A stretch of 64,000 nt of DNA, taken from the NCBI GenBank assembly GCA_025201375.1, contig JAIWZP010000001.1, forward strand, positions 723,501-787,500. Direction: 5' to 3'. Each line of letters begins with the position of its first letter. Positions within the stretch are counted from its first letter, which is position 1. The stretch is from Gongronella butleri. Its lineage: Eukaryota > Mucoromycota > Mucoromycetes > Mucorales > Cunninghamellaceae. The notes under the pieces are model-generated. The model was not told where the DNA came from. It saw only the letters and a program-made list of their open reading frames with translations, and ran no database searches. A program made the translations under genes and the position numbers. Positions 31,881 to 44,063 of this stretch are shown here, piece after piece.

Positions 31881-34415
31881 TCAATAAATCTTTTCAAAAT
31901 TCATGCACAGGTCTTTTGTGGTGATGATGCCAAATGCAACACCATACGTGACGAGCCCATTGGCATGGATCGAGTCGGCCGGCATGGTCCAGCGGTATTT
32001 GCGCACTGCGATGAGAGAAATAAAAAATAAATAATACGCGTGTCAGTGGCGCGAAATGGCTCATTTTTTCTTTTAAAATCAAAAACATTACGCAGCATGG
32101 ACAGGACGACCTTTTGTTCGGCAAGGCTAAAGTTCATGCCGACGCAGATACGGCCACCAGAGCTAAAGGGGATCCACGCGAGACCCGTGCCGGGTTGGCG
32201 CTCGTTCTCGCCGCCAGGCATGAAGCGCTCCGGATCGAATTTGGTCGGATCGCTCCAGCATTTCGGGTTCCGGTGAATCGCAAGGATATCTGCGCTCACC
32301 AGTGTGCCCTTGCGCAGGAAAAGGTGGCCCAATTGCACGTCCTCCAAGACTAGTAGCGGATAACACGAGGCAAAAATGAACAAACGCGTCCTTTTTCTCG
32401 CTTATATTGAATTTTTTTTTTTACCTTCGCGCACGGTGGTATTGAGTACAGGGTTGTGCAGGCGCATCGTCTTTAGATACAGTAACAGAGTGGCAAAAAA
32501 CATTGTGTCGATATTTGCGCGTTTTATCCTCAATTGATCCCGTTTTCTTACCTCTTTCATGATCGCATTGATGTAGGTCATCCCACGGATATCCTCGGCC
32601 GTCGGCACGATGTCCTCGGGCTTATCGCCAAGGATCTTCAGCGCCTCTTGGCGCGCCTTTTCTTGGATATCCTATGAAATGACAAAAAAAAAGAGAGCCA
32701 ATGAGCGACACGAGGCCCCGCCCCTTTTTTTTTCACCGATTCACGGTCTTACAGGGTTGCGCGCCAGCTCCGCGATCACGAACGCGAGGGTAAAAGCTTA
32801 AAATTTTTGGTATTAGCCACGTGATGAAGCAGCGAGTTCTCGCCTTACCTGTGGTGTCATGGCCTAAAAGCAGAAAACACGCGAACAAATCAGACACAAT
32901 GGGTGCATTGCGCGCGTGACATGCTTACCAGCCAGGAAAAAGATACACAGATTGCGCTACATGGGGAGAAATGAACCCATTTGAGTAAGTTTTTCTCTTT
33001 TTTTCATTTTTTTTTTTTTGGATATTTACGCGCAATTCCTCGTTTGAAAGCCCTTCGCCCTCGCTCTGTTCACTTTCGATCATGAGCGTGAGCAGGTCCT
33101 TGTCCTCATCGCGGATGGAGGTGTCAATGCCGCGTTCCGCAAGCAGTGCGCGGCGCTCGACAATGATGGAGTCGAGCATTCCCAAGAATTCATCCATGGT
33201 GCGATGCAAGCGGCGTCGGCTCGGAAACAAGTTCAGCAGCGTCGTGTCAAACGTCGAGAAAATCAAAAAGAACGGGTCCAAAATTCCCTCCTTGATGTCA
33301 TTGTATCTGTTTACCCACTCGTTGTCGCGCTGCTCCATCGCATGAAAGTCAAAATCTATAAAAAGGAAAGGAATTGAGCCCCCCAATGTGGATCGTTGCC
33401 GCGGCCAGCACGGGGCGCGTACTTACCAAAGCCTGCCGTGCCCTTGAGATTAAATAAAAGTTAGTAAAAGTGATATTAGGATTTCGTGTTGGCTTTACAA
33501 TCGTGTCCAACGTCAGTCTTTCAAACAGATCAAGCACGTCAATCGGCGTGCCATCCACTTGGCTCATTGCCTTGAACATCTTTTGCGTCAGATTTCCAAA
33601 CAAAGCGAGCGGCAACGAGCCCTTGAACGCGCGATTGGCAATCTGCCATGAAAAAAAATGGGTGCATTAGCCCTATTTTCCATTTTTTTTCATCTCATCT
33701 GCGTTTACCTTGCGGTGACGGACCCAGTTGTCGCCACTCAGCATGACGATGTTGTCGCCACCAATGTAGCGATAGATCAGCGTACCTGGGAACCCTTGAT
33801 TCACCACAGACTTGGGAAACAAGTCTATTTGGGCGTGCAAAAAAAATGAGACAATGCGCTCTCCTAGGGCGCTGCCATGCATCGCGCATGCCTCCCCCCC
33901 CCATAGAAACCCTCGCACTGCTGTACCTCCTTTCATCAGCAATTGCTTGATCGCAACAGGGTCCGTCAGGTGCTAAAGATTAAAAGGTGTGAGCTTAATT
34001 TGAAGGTCTTGGACGGCGATTGCACGGTCATGGCGGTCCTTACAACGGCCCATTCAGCAATGGTGGGGATCTAGCATGTATAAAAAAGTGAATCAAACGG
34101 CTATCTTTAGAAAATCAGGCCATTGTGGGCGTTTACGACATGTGCACCGTCGGATTTCATGATCATGGGCACGACGACTTCCTTTGAAAAGTCGTCGACA
34201 GTGATGTTGGTCAGCAGCGCCTTGAAAAAGGTGAAGAAGCTGACGTGCGGGAATTGGCGCAAATGGGCGGGCGGGTAGATGACGGCGCGCACTTTACGCC
34301 AGACATACGCCGTGGCCGTGACGCCAATGGCCCACGCGATCATCTGCCTTCTCGACCGCAGCAATGGCTGCAGCCACCGCAGCAGGGAACCCGAGGTCGC
34401 GACAGCAGTGCTCAT
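31881..34415 (-). CDS. cytochrome P450 monooxygenase
   Basis: Membrane-anchored haem-thiolate monooxygenase of the ER. Fourteen exons (minus strand): 34137-34415, 34044-34070, 33927-33972, 33709-33824, 33499-33642, 33427-33442, 33030-33355, 32929-32956, 32849-32863, 32753-32796, 32552-32671, 32425-32470, 32092-32349 and 31881-32005, giving 529 residues. An N-terminal hydrophobic segment (MIAWAIGVTATAYVW) is the likely anchor. The I-helix AGHDTT (residues 327-332) is split between two exons. ExxR is in KETMRLHNP, PERF in FDPERF, and the haem loop is FSSGGRICVG with Cys471. Exons of 15 and 16 nt are required to keep these motifs. The substrate cannot be told; the sequence resembles fatty-acid or alkane-type fungal P450s only in general form. 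Confidence 0.96.
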
Positions 34416-35649
34416 CTTTTTGATTTTCGAGAAAAAAAAAAAAGAATAAGAAATAAAAAAAAGAGAGAGAGAGAGAATAAAAAGGCACCCCGAGAAAAGG
34501 CGGAAAGCGTGCAAAATAAACCCTACTGGAAGAGTCAGAAAAAAAAAACAATGGGCGCAATCATAGAACAAACAGCATGGTCGCATTTCATGCGGCCCTT
34601 TTTGCGGGCCGGCGGATTTGTTGGCGCTACACAAAAAGGAGCGATTGGTTTATAAACCCTGTTTTTACCACGACTGCCCAAACGCTTCTTTTTTTTTTCC
34701 ACGCGGCGTGCCACCATGCCACCAAGCAGGGTTCTTGCTTGCTGTCGAAAAAGCCAACATTCGTCATCTTGTCTTTTTAGGCACAACCATCTTTTCTTTC
34801 CGCCTGTCGGGCGCCTGAACCCCCGTCCCCTGATCCCTCGCGCCAATTGGCCACCCGTTGGTCCATTGCGCCATGGACAACTCGCACAAATGGGTCACGC
34901 TTCATGCAAAAAGATAAAAAAAAAAAAAAAAAAAAAGACCAATGCTTGAAAAAAAAAAAAAAAAAAAGCTCAACGGCTCGGGCCCCGATGCGTCCGACAC
35001 GGATACGTTGGTAACATGACGCGCACAAATCAGTGCCATGGCTCATTGGCCACATTGACGGGCACAGGCCGCAGGATGATTGCCAAAAACATAAAAAAAA
35101 AAAATAGGAATTGGACGCGGTCCAGGCGCAGCATGAATTGCCGTGTGGGCGCTTTGGCACAATGATATGCCCAAGCACCCATTGCGCCACAGGGCTGCAG
35201 GGCGCGCCCTGAGAAGGTTTGTAAACAAAAGCAAATAGGCTAAAGAAAAAAAAAATATGTCCCTGAAATGAAAACTAGAATAAAAGCGCGAAAAGCGCAC
35301 TATCAAAGAAAAAAGAAAAAAGAAAGAGACGTGCACGCGGCACTTTTTTCAATTCGCATTTCAAATGATTTTTTTTTCTGCACCGACCGGCCGCAAAAGA
35401 TGATCAATTGGCCCTTTGGTGATGGCTGGCTAAATCTACAGCCAGGCGAGGTGATGCCATGTGAATTTGACAATTCCACCGCTCTGATTGGCCGACCCCG
35501 CTTTTGGTGGTCGCCATTTAGAATGGGACAAATCGACAAGGCAGGCCTTGTCTGAAAAAAATAAACCAGCAAATCTGCCAAACCGCCCTTTTTTTTTTGT
35601 CTTCTTTTCTTGTTCCTTTCCCACCCTTTTCACTTTATCCTAACTCGCT
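34416..35649. other. divergent intergenic region between P450 and ETF-alpha
   Basis: Contains promoters of both genes. GGTTTATAAACC at 34648-34659 is a palindromic TATA-like element, and two A tracts (about 34917-34936 and 34950-34967) lie at its centre. CCAAT-type boxes occur near 34640 and 35486. No gene seen. Confidence 0.5.
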
Positions 35650-37194
35650 ATGTCTTTTGTTACTCTCCGTGCCCTCCGCCAAGTAAGTGGGGATGCGTTT
35701 TGCGGGTGTGCTTCTCGTTTTTTCTCGTTTTTGGCGTGTTTTTTTTTCTCGTTTTTGCTTTGTTCAGACAATGTTCTCCATGAAACGAACGTGCAGTGAC
35801 TCACCCCTTTTATCCAAACTAGTCGTCCGTCTTGTTCGGTTGCCGCGGCTATGCCTCTGGCGCTGGCGCCAACACGCTTTTGTTGGTCGAGCACAAGGAC
35901 GGCGCTATTGGCGGCGCGACGTTGAACGCTTTGACGGCTGCCAAGGCCCTGGGCGGCAGCATTACGGCGCTTGTGGCGGGCGAGGCGCCCGAGGCCGTTG
36001 CCAAGTCGATTTCCGAGTTTGAGGGCGTGTCCAAGGTGTTGATGGCGGCCGATGCCAGCTACGAGAAGAATCTGGCCGAGGATTTGACCGCTCTGCTTGT
36101 CGACGTGCAACAAAAGAACAACTTCACCCACATCTTTGCCGGCCACACCGCCGTCGGCAAGAACGTCGTCCCCCGCGCCGCCGCCCTCCTCGATGTCGCC
36201 CCCATTTCTGACATTATCAAGGTCGAGGCCGACGACACCTTTGTGCGCCCCATCTACGCTGGTAAGTGCGCCAATCTGAGAGAAAAGGGGGGTCCCCATT
36301 GGTGACGAAAAAAAAGAGATGAAATACGAGAAAAAAAATGAAAAAAAAAGAAAATGAGCTCATTCTTTGCCACCTAATTGCCACTCTCTAGGCAACGCCA
36401 TTGCCACGGTCAAGTCGTCGGACGCGCTCAAGTTTGTCACGGTGCGCGCGACGGCGTTTGAGAGCGCCGTGTCTGGCGGTGGTGCTGCTGCCATTGAGAC
36501 CGTGGCCGAGTCGCCCAAGGTCGGCGTCACGCAATGGGCTGGCGAGGAGATCCAAAAGAGCGACCGCCCCGAACTTGGCTCGGCCAAGCGTGTCATCTCT
36601 GGCGGCCGTGGCATGAAGAGCGGCGACAACTTTGAGCTCTTGTACAAGCTCGCCGACAAGATGGGCGCTGCCGGTAAGAAACAATCGTCCATTGAGAAAA
36701 AAAAAAAAAGGGACAAATGGGTCGCTCAATTTTTTTTTTCTTGAATAGTCGGTGCCTCGCGTGCTGCCGTCGATGCCGGCTTTGTCGACAATTCGCTCCA
36801 GGTCGGTCAAACCGGCAAGATCGTCGCCCCTGGTAAGATTTTTGCTTGCATGGATGGCATCATTGGCATGACCATGGCTCACGCAATTCTTTTTTTTTTC
36901 GATAGAATTGTACATTGCTGTTGGTAAAGTTGGCTGTTTCTTAATTTGACAGGCTGAGCCCGTGGGAAAAAGCGGGGGGTGCATAAGCGACCGCGACAGA
37001 GCGCGCATTGATCCCCTTTTTTTTGCGTTTTTTTAGGCATTTCCGGTGCGATCCAGCATTTGGCCGGTATGAAGGACTCCAAGACAATTGTTGCCATCAA
37101 CAAGGATGCCGACGCGCCCATCTTCCAGGTTGCGGACTATGGCCTCGTCGAGGACCTGTTCAAGGCCGTCCCCGAGATGACCGAGAAGCTCTAG
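35650..37194 (+). CDS. electron-transfer flavoprotein subunit alpha
   Basis: Mitochondrial matrix flavoprotein passing electrons from acyl-CoA dehydrogenases to ETF-ubiquinone oxidoreductase. Exons 35650-35682, 35823-36261, 36392-36673, 36749-36832, 36906-36923 and 37037-37194 give 337 residues. The N-terminus ([13 protein letters not shown], Arg-rich, no acid) fits a mitochondrial presequence. The N-terminal domain reads [20 protein letters not shown]. The FAD-binding signature is complete at the end: [44 protein letters not shown] and [22 protein letters not shown]. The LYIAVG segment is coded by an 18-nt exon. The gene converges on the endopolyphosphatase gene, 266 bp away. Confidence 0.97.
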
Positions 37195-37460
37195 ACTGTT
37201 TTTTTCTTATATTTTGCCCCCCCCTTCCCCTCCTCTCTTTTTGTGTACAGTGCTCTGGAAAATAAACATTTCTCCCAAGTTTTATGATTTTTGTGGTTTG
37301 AAAAAGAGAGAGAGAGAGTGGACTTTGAGGGGGGGGGATTTATGTATTCACACAATGGAGGATTAAAATAAAAAAGTAACAATACTCGTGACAATGTAAA
37401 AGAAAAAAAAACAGTGGCAAATTATACTGTGAACATGGCTACTGTATTTTTTCGTTGTTT

Positions 37461-39603
37461 TTAGCCATCATCTGGGGGAGGTGGCAGCGGATTGCGCACG
37501 CGCGTGTATTGCACGTATTTGTCGGGGTGCGCAGCGACATTGGCAAACGCCTGCGCGGTCCCTGAGGCGTCAAAGCGGTCGACACCATATACCTCGTTTG
37601 CATGATACTCCAATTGGAACGACAATTGTCCATTTTTGTTGCCTTGTGTCAAATCCGCATAATACTGATGGAAATTCAGGATCGTGCCCACTGGTACGCC
37701 GCTTTTTGTAAGAAAGAGCGCGTCAGTTTGAGTTTTGCTTCATCCAATGACGCAAAAAGGCGGTATTTGTCGCGTCTTTTTCACATTTTGTGTATCTTTT
37801 TTTGCTTTTCTTTCTTACTTTTGACCGGAGATTTCATAGTCATAGACACGGATGGCCGGGTTGTTGAGTGGAATGATGGCCGGGGCGCCAAAGAGGGTGG
37901 TTTTCACCCTTGGCGCCGCATCGGGCAATTGGATGGCGTCGCCGAGCAAGGCGACGTGGCCGTACGGCGGATGCAGGTCCGACGTGGAGATGATTTGCTT
38001 TTTGCGGCGATACAGGCGGTGCAAGCCGCGTGTTTGCTTGTCGTTGCCCGTCGAATTGTCGCCCTGCTCTTGTTCTTTTTCTTTTTCCGCGGCCTTGGCG
38101 GCCTTTTTGCGCGCCTTGGCCTCGGCATAGACGGTCTTGTTGCACTGGTCGACACCAGGTCCTTCAACGACGGCCGTCAGAATATCGTTGTTGAAATGGC
38201 CTGAAAATTGGCCCAAAATGACATCTCCATAGTCGCCCAGCAGCTTGTAATATGCATTGTAGCACACGGGCTTGTAAAAGATGCGATCGCGCTTGCTGTT
38301 GGGCGGCACGTGCACCCTGATGATCAAAGAACAAGACGGGATGAGACAACAAACAAATAAAAAAATAAAAAAAACTGGATTTTCTGTACGCGTCAGGAAC
38401 CCCCCTACGCCTCCCTCGCCTCCCTTTTCCCCTTTTTAGACGTACGACAGGTACACTTTGACCTTGTTGACGCGCGCATCGTCCAATTGGGCTTGCAACC
38501 AGGCAATATGCTTTGCACCCGGCGCGTTTGTATCGTCGCAATCCTCTACAACAAGCTTGTTCTCCATGATGAAGAGCATGGTGTTGGTCGCCAGCAAGCG
38601 CAATTGGTTGGGGATCACATCGGTCGCGTAATAGCCGCCCTCCAAGAAGCTGTCGAGCAAATTCAGGCGCCATGGCGCCCAAATCTGCTTGATCTGGTCG
38701 TACACCGTGTCATTGCCGCCCACATCGTTGTTGTGCAGCACATCATTATTGCCAAGCACTGGATACTATTAAAAAAAATTCAAGGGTGAGCACCCTGCAT
38801 CCCTGAACACAAAATAAAAAAAAAAAAAAAATAATGAAAAAAACATACGACGGGCGTGCCCTGTGGCAATGTTGTCTGGAATTTGTCGACAATGTACTTT
38901 TGCACTTCAAAGACCTCCGCGGGCTGCCGTGGAAGCACTTTTTTATCGCGATTCTAATATGTAAAGAGCAATGAGCCATCCATTTTGTATTATGGGTACA
39001 AAAAATGCGTTGCATGCGCGCTGCAATGGGCTCCTTTTTTTTTTTTACGAGTGTGAACGTACGTGGCGGACGGCGTCGCCTGAGAACAGCACAAAGTCGT
39101 TCGGAGGCAGTGTTTTTATAAAGTCAAACACGGCGTCAATCTAAGATTTAAAGAAAAAAAGAATGAGACGCGATCCATTGGTCGAATAAAAAACGACGCA
39201 CCAGCGCCGGTGGCGAGTCGCAATTCGTATTTAATGCGCCAAATTTGCCGGCGTCGGCATTGGGACCAGGGCGATGACATGATGTCGAGCTATCGGCGCC
39301 TTCCATGTAGTGTTTATCCATGTGTAAATCTTTTTGTTTTTTTTATAAAAAAAAAAAAAGGCGGAATTGAGGTTCATGTTTGCTTTTTGTGTTGATTGTT
39401 CACTGCGGAGGGGGGGCATTACCTGTGATTTGGATGAAGCGGCCTGTCCTGCCCTGCGATGGCTGATTGGCCTGGTTGGCGTCATTTGGCGCGTCGCGCA
39501 ACTGTGCTTCGATTTGTGGCGCGGTGAGCGTGACCGGCACCGCAATGATGCAGCCTGCTAATAAAATGAGAAAGCCAACGATGCCGGGTGGAGGTGTAAA
39601 CAT
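37461..39603 (-). CDS. endopolyphosphatase (PPN1-like calcineurin-type phosphoesterase)
   Basis: Vacuolar enzyme that cuts long polyphosphate chains. Exons (minus strand): 39423-39603, 39202-39329, 39063-39140, 38849-38953, 38446-38765, 37819-38316 and 37461-37701, giving 516 residues. Residues about 8-27 (IVGFLILLAGCIIAVPVTLT) form a signal anchor, as in type II vacuolar PPN1. Metal-binding motifs: FIQITDLHMDKHY, VLFSGDAVRHN, VLGNNDVLHNN and GQFSGHFNNDI. The CDSPPALV and FALSFI-less Asn/Cys-rich N-terminal block is PPN1-like. A Lys/Glu-rich insertion (KARKKAAKAAEKEKEQEQ) lies after the GHFNND motif. The donor GTACGT at 38445 was chosen because it alone joins KVYLS to VHVPPNSKRD in frame. Confidence 0.9.
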
Positions 39604-40661
39604 GAAAAAAAAAAAAAAGAATGGGAGAGCAAAAAGAAGCAAAAAACGGTCGTTTTTGTGTTTTTATCGGGAATTGGATGCATCCGCCGCAGGCCCATAG
39701 TGCTGTTTAGCCTTTAAAAAAAAAGGACCCCCTTACACTGAAGTGGCCACGTCTTTCCCGCGTCTTTAGTGAGGGAGACGCGGAAAAAGAAGACTCCTTT
39801 TCTCCCCCCATGGCGTCTATTTTTACTGCGACGATCCTTTTGTACACCCTTCCCCCCCCCTTGAGCGCAGACAGAGTGTGTGACCTTGTCCTCGCCTCAC
39901 TTGCATGACAGGTCACCTTTGGCAATAAAACTAGGCCTTTTTTTTTTGTTGTTGCTTTTTTTGCTCACATCACTGCGCGACCTCCTATTTTTTTTTTTTT
40001 TTGTTCTTTTTTGTCGTTTTTATGCCCTCTTCATCCCCCCTCTTTTATTTGCCGCTGCCAACATTAAGTTTTTTTTTATTTTATTTTTCTGGTCGGGATG
40101 AATCAATTCAGAGCGCTCAATGGGACAAGTGACGATGGCGAATGAGGCAACGTGCGCTCGGATGACACACATCACTTTTTTCGGCGAAAAATGGCGCATG
40201 GCACGCGTTCCCTGCGAGGCCAGCGCGCATAAATTGGCTTTTTGATGAAACAACGCGCATCCTCTCTCTTTTCCCATGGAAAACAATTAAAAAAAGAGCG
40301 CGTTTTATGCAACAACAAGGGTGTTTTCTACAAATGATCTATATTACAAGTAGTCATAACATGAGTGAGTGGGAGTGTGAGGGTTTAAAAAAAATGGCAA
40401 ACATGCGGACGCGCTGTTTCACACAGCCAAACGAGCCAATTGGGTTGAAAAAGCGCGTCGCACGCGTTGAATTAGGTGCAAAATGCTACGAAATAAAGAT
40501 TGGATGATGCAATGATATAATGTACAAAGGAGCAAAATGACGGGGAAAAAAGGGGGAAAGGGGAGGGGGGCACGGAAGGGCAAGAAAATAGGAGAAAATG
40601 AAGGAGAAGCTCAGGGGAAAAAAGGGGGGAGGAGGGGGTGAGAGCCAATTCAAGGTCATCA
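39604..40661. other. intergenic, no gene seen
   Basis: Upstream of the endopolyphosphatase and downstream of the Zn2Cys6 gene. T-rich from 39940 to 40080, with short frames only. An AATAAAG near 40491 lies beyond the Zn2Cys6 stop codon but on the plus strand. Confidence 0.5.
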
Positions 40662-43449
40662 TCATTGGACGGACGGCGATGCATTGCTCAGCAGGTGCAG
40701 AGATTTGCCCCATTCGTCGTCCATGGAGATCAATTCAAAGGTGTAATCACCAGGTTCAATGTTTTTGGGTCGATGGAGCGCGTGTAATGGAGTTTGAGTG
40801 GAGGATGACGATGGTGGCAAGAGGGACGCGGACTGTAAGATGCCTGTGGGGATGGTGATGCTGGCGGGCATGCTGAGGATGGCATTGGTGGGGTCTGCGG
40901 GGGATGAGGAGGCAAATGCATAGCGCGAGGAAGAAGTAGAAGAGGCGCTGCTACTACTGACAATGATCGGCTCGTCGACGGCGCCCACAGCGGCACACGC
41001 GGCAGCCTCGGCGGCCTTTTGCATGGCGGCTAGTGATGCCATGTCCGGGACGAGCAGATTGTCGGGTGTCTGAGAGGGTGTTTGTGTCTGTGACGATGTG
41101 TGATGCGATGGGGGCGGCGATGGTGTGGTAAATGGTGTGGGGAACGAGCGGTACGACAGATCGTACATGATGCTCGTGCCGCCACCACTACCAACAGGTG
41201 TGGGAGCCGCCAATGGCGATGGTTTGGGCGCCTCGGAGCGTGGTGTAAGCAAATCCACCACCTGTTGCTGTTGCTGCTGCTGTTGTTGTTGTTGTTGTGC
41301 CTGGAGAGCCGCCGCCATGGACATATTGGCCACATTGGGCACATTGGACGACGACGAATTGCTCTGTAAAAAGCGATTGACCAGCTGAACAAACGTGTTT
41401 CCATCATTTGTGGGCAACGCATGGGCGAGGGCGCGCACCGCGTCGATGGCCCGGCGGAATTGGCGCAGTGCGTCGTCGGCTGTCGCGGCATTGGGGTGGT
41501 GCAGGTCCATGGCATGCGTGAGCGAGGCAAACACGGCCGAGTACGCACACAATTCCGGGCGCAAGAGCAAATTCGGGTTGGTGAGCGTTGCAGAGACCAA
41601 GCACGTGATGGTCGTGGCCATGGCGCGCCGCCTGTCACACTGCACGGCCTCGCCTTGCAACTGGCAGCATAGCACAAGTGACAATTCCAAATCGTACGAT
41701 AACAAATGAAGTGCCGAAATCAACGCATTCGCCGGCAATGGATGCAGTTCGCCCAAAGATGTCCTCCTTGGCTGCCACTGCAGCTCCAATGGCAATTGAT
41801 CGCGCCACTGGATCAATTGGTCCAAGAATTGCAGCACCTTGGCCTCTTTAACGCTCGACCACGCCTCAGGATCCACATTTGTCGATGCATTCGCGGAATT
41901 GGGCGAATTTGACGCATTGGATATTGTTGACGCATTGGACGAAGGCACCGCGTCAGATTCCGGAACCGCGTACTTGATCTCGTAGGAAAAAAAGGCAAGC
42001 ACGGCCTCGGTGAGTTTCAAGAGTCGGCAAAGCTGGGCAAACGCGTCCAAAAGATGGCGTTCTTGCGGATCGTCTTCGGGAAGCGGCGCAGGCAGAGCCA
42101 AGGCGATATCTTTGGAGGAAAGCATCCATGGTCGCTCGAGACTGGCACTCTGCAGCTTATCGGCCACGTAGCATGCCCATAACACGCGTTTGCGCAATTC
42201 AATATCGAATTGTGACATTTGGCTGCTGTAATGGTTGGTGTGCAGAGCCAATTCCACGCACATGCGCACGGCCATCCCCGTGTACATCCACTGCCTCGAA
42301 CACGAAGCATTCGGATGCGAAGCCAAGTACAAAAGCGCAATCACCGTGCTGATCCGCGGCACTTCGATGAAATCGTCCACGAGTTGCCTTGCTCGCTGGT
42401 AAAACACGTCGCTATCGTTCTTGCTGATGGGAAGGGTATCATTGGCCGCCGCATGCGCCGCCGCGTGCGCGTACATGGACTGCAGCAGCAATGGCGACAG
42501 CAATGGCCCGCGCGTTTGCACCTGGTCGAAGAACATGCGCTTGGACAGGATCGGAGGCACGCCCGTCGTGCATTGAGAGAAGAAAACATGCAAAAGCTGC
42601 TCCTGCACCGTCTGTGAAGGCATCTCGAGCGCCGCAGGCAATGAATATTGATGAGGCAGCGCCGCATCCGACGTCCACCGCACAAAATCACCATAGGCGC
42701 GCCACGGTGTCATCACTTCCTGCGCCAACGGCCCTTGGAGCGTCAATTGCACCATGCCGCGCGTCAATTGCTCCATCATCTTGTCAGATCGTGATTGTGT
42801 CGTCGAAATCGGGCCTTGTGGCCTGAAATTGGGCTGGAATGTCGATGGCGGCTGCTGCGATGGCCCCTGTTGCTGTTGCTGCGCCGGCGTATGCGATACC
42901 GTCGTGCCGGTTTCCTGGTCCATCGCGTCCTCGTCCGCATCCATCTTGATATACGTCGAATCCGTGTTTTTCAAGTATGAACATTTGCGTCGACGCGCTT
43001 TGCACTATAATGAGGTGGATCAAGAGGGAAAAGAGAGGCAATTGGGAGGAAAAGGAGAAAAGTCAGCTCGACCCTTTTTTTTTTTTGTAAATGCCCCTTT
43101 CCCCCCCTTTTTTTCCCCCACACTTACCTGCATACATGGCTGCTTGCCGTCGCACTGGAGAAAAAGGAGAGAGAACAAAGAGAAGCAAGTGGTCAGTGCC
43201 CCGTTGGGTCAAAAGATAAAAAATGGCGGTGGCACTGTGGAAAAAAGCGACTTTTCTATTTTTTACCTTGATCTTCTTCATGCGACAGGGATGGCACGCT
43301 CGGCCGACTTTGAGGCGCTTGTGCCTATTGTCATCTATCCCGAAAAGCACGTTTAGTCATCGAGCAAGGGCCCTCTTTCTATAAAAGTCAACATATAAGA
43401 ACAAGAACTCTATTTTACCTCGCAAAGGCAAGTCCAGCGTGGCAAACAT
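40662..43449 (-). CDS. Zn2Cys6 fungal-specific transcription factor
   Basis: Nuclear DNA-binding regulator. Exons (minus strand): 43419-43449, 43267-43334, 43128-43154 and 40662-43004, giving 822 residues. The zinc cluster spans three exon junctions and is perfect: C24-x2-C27-x6-C34-x5-C40-x2-C43-x6-C50, in a RACHPCRMKKIKCDGKQPC context with a KARRRKCSY end. The middle (about residues 150-450) has the fungal transcription-factor regulatory domain pattern: HVFFSQCTTGVPPILSKRMF and later MCVELALHTNHY and ELRKRVLWACYVADKLQS. The C-terminal third is low-complexity with a run of 12 or more Gln and many Ser/Pro blocks, likely an activation region. The target genes are unknown. Large single exon 4 contrasts with the tiny zinc-finger exons. 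Confidence 0.93.
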
Positions 43450-44063
43450 GGCGGCAATGGTGTGAAACGAGGGGAGAAGCGAGACAAGGAGGAGGGAATG
43501 GGCCTCTTACAGCAAAGCAAGAGACGGGGGCAGAGAGAATGAGAGAGAGCAACGGGCAAATGGGAGCTCAATCGAGAATAGATAAAAAAAAAATAAAAAA
43601 AAAAAGGGCGGAAAAAAGGGTGGAACAAAAGAAAAAGAAGCAGGGAAGAGAAAGGGAAAAATCAAAAAAAGGGTTTCTTTTTTTTTCTGCTTTTGCGCAG
43701 TGCGCCCTTTTTTTTTTTTCCTTTATCATATCGCCCCAATAATGGCGCACAAAGCACGTCTTTTGTCAAAAAAAAATCATCGTGTTTATCCCCATTTCAG
43801 GCCTCTTGCCATGCTCTCTGTGCTTCTTGACCATGCTCTTTATCATTCTCTTGTCAATGGATGTCCGTTTGTCGGCGGGTCAGCCTCCAGGGGCCAATCA
43901 TGGGCTCAAAGTCGCCATTGATTCATCGGAAAGGGGCGATTCCCATTGGCTGATCCGCTCAGCCAAAAAATGGGAACCTTGGGGCAAAGGAAAAGCCGGG
44001 ATTCTCTTGAAAAAAGTTGGGGTGAAAAAGGGCCCCCTTGATGAAAATTTATTATGATTTGTT
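43450..44063. other. intergenic, upstream of the Zn2Cys6 gene
   Basis: 614 bp, promoter of the Zn2Cys6 gene and 3' flank of the WRKY-like gene. A/G-rich from 43560 to 43680. No gene seen. Confidence 0.5.

Noticed and set aside
41255..41300. CAG/CAA-type trinucleotide repeat
   Set aside because: It codes the polyglutamine run of the Zn2Cys6 factor.
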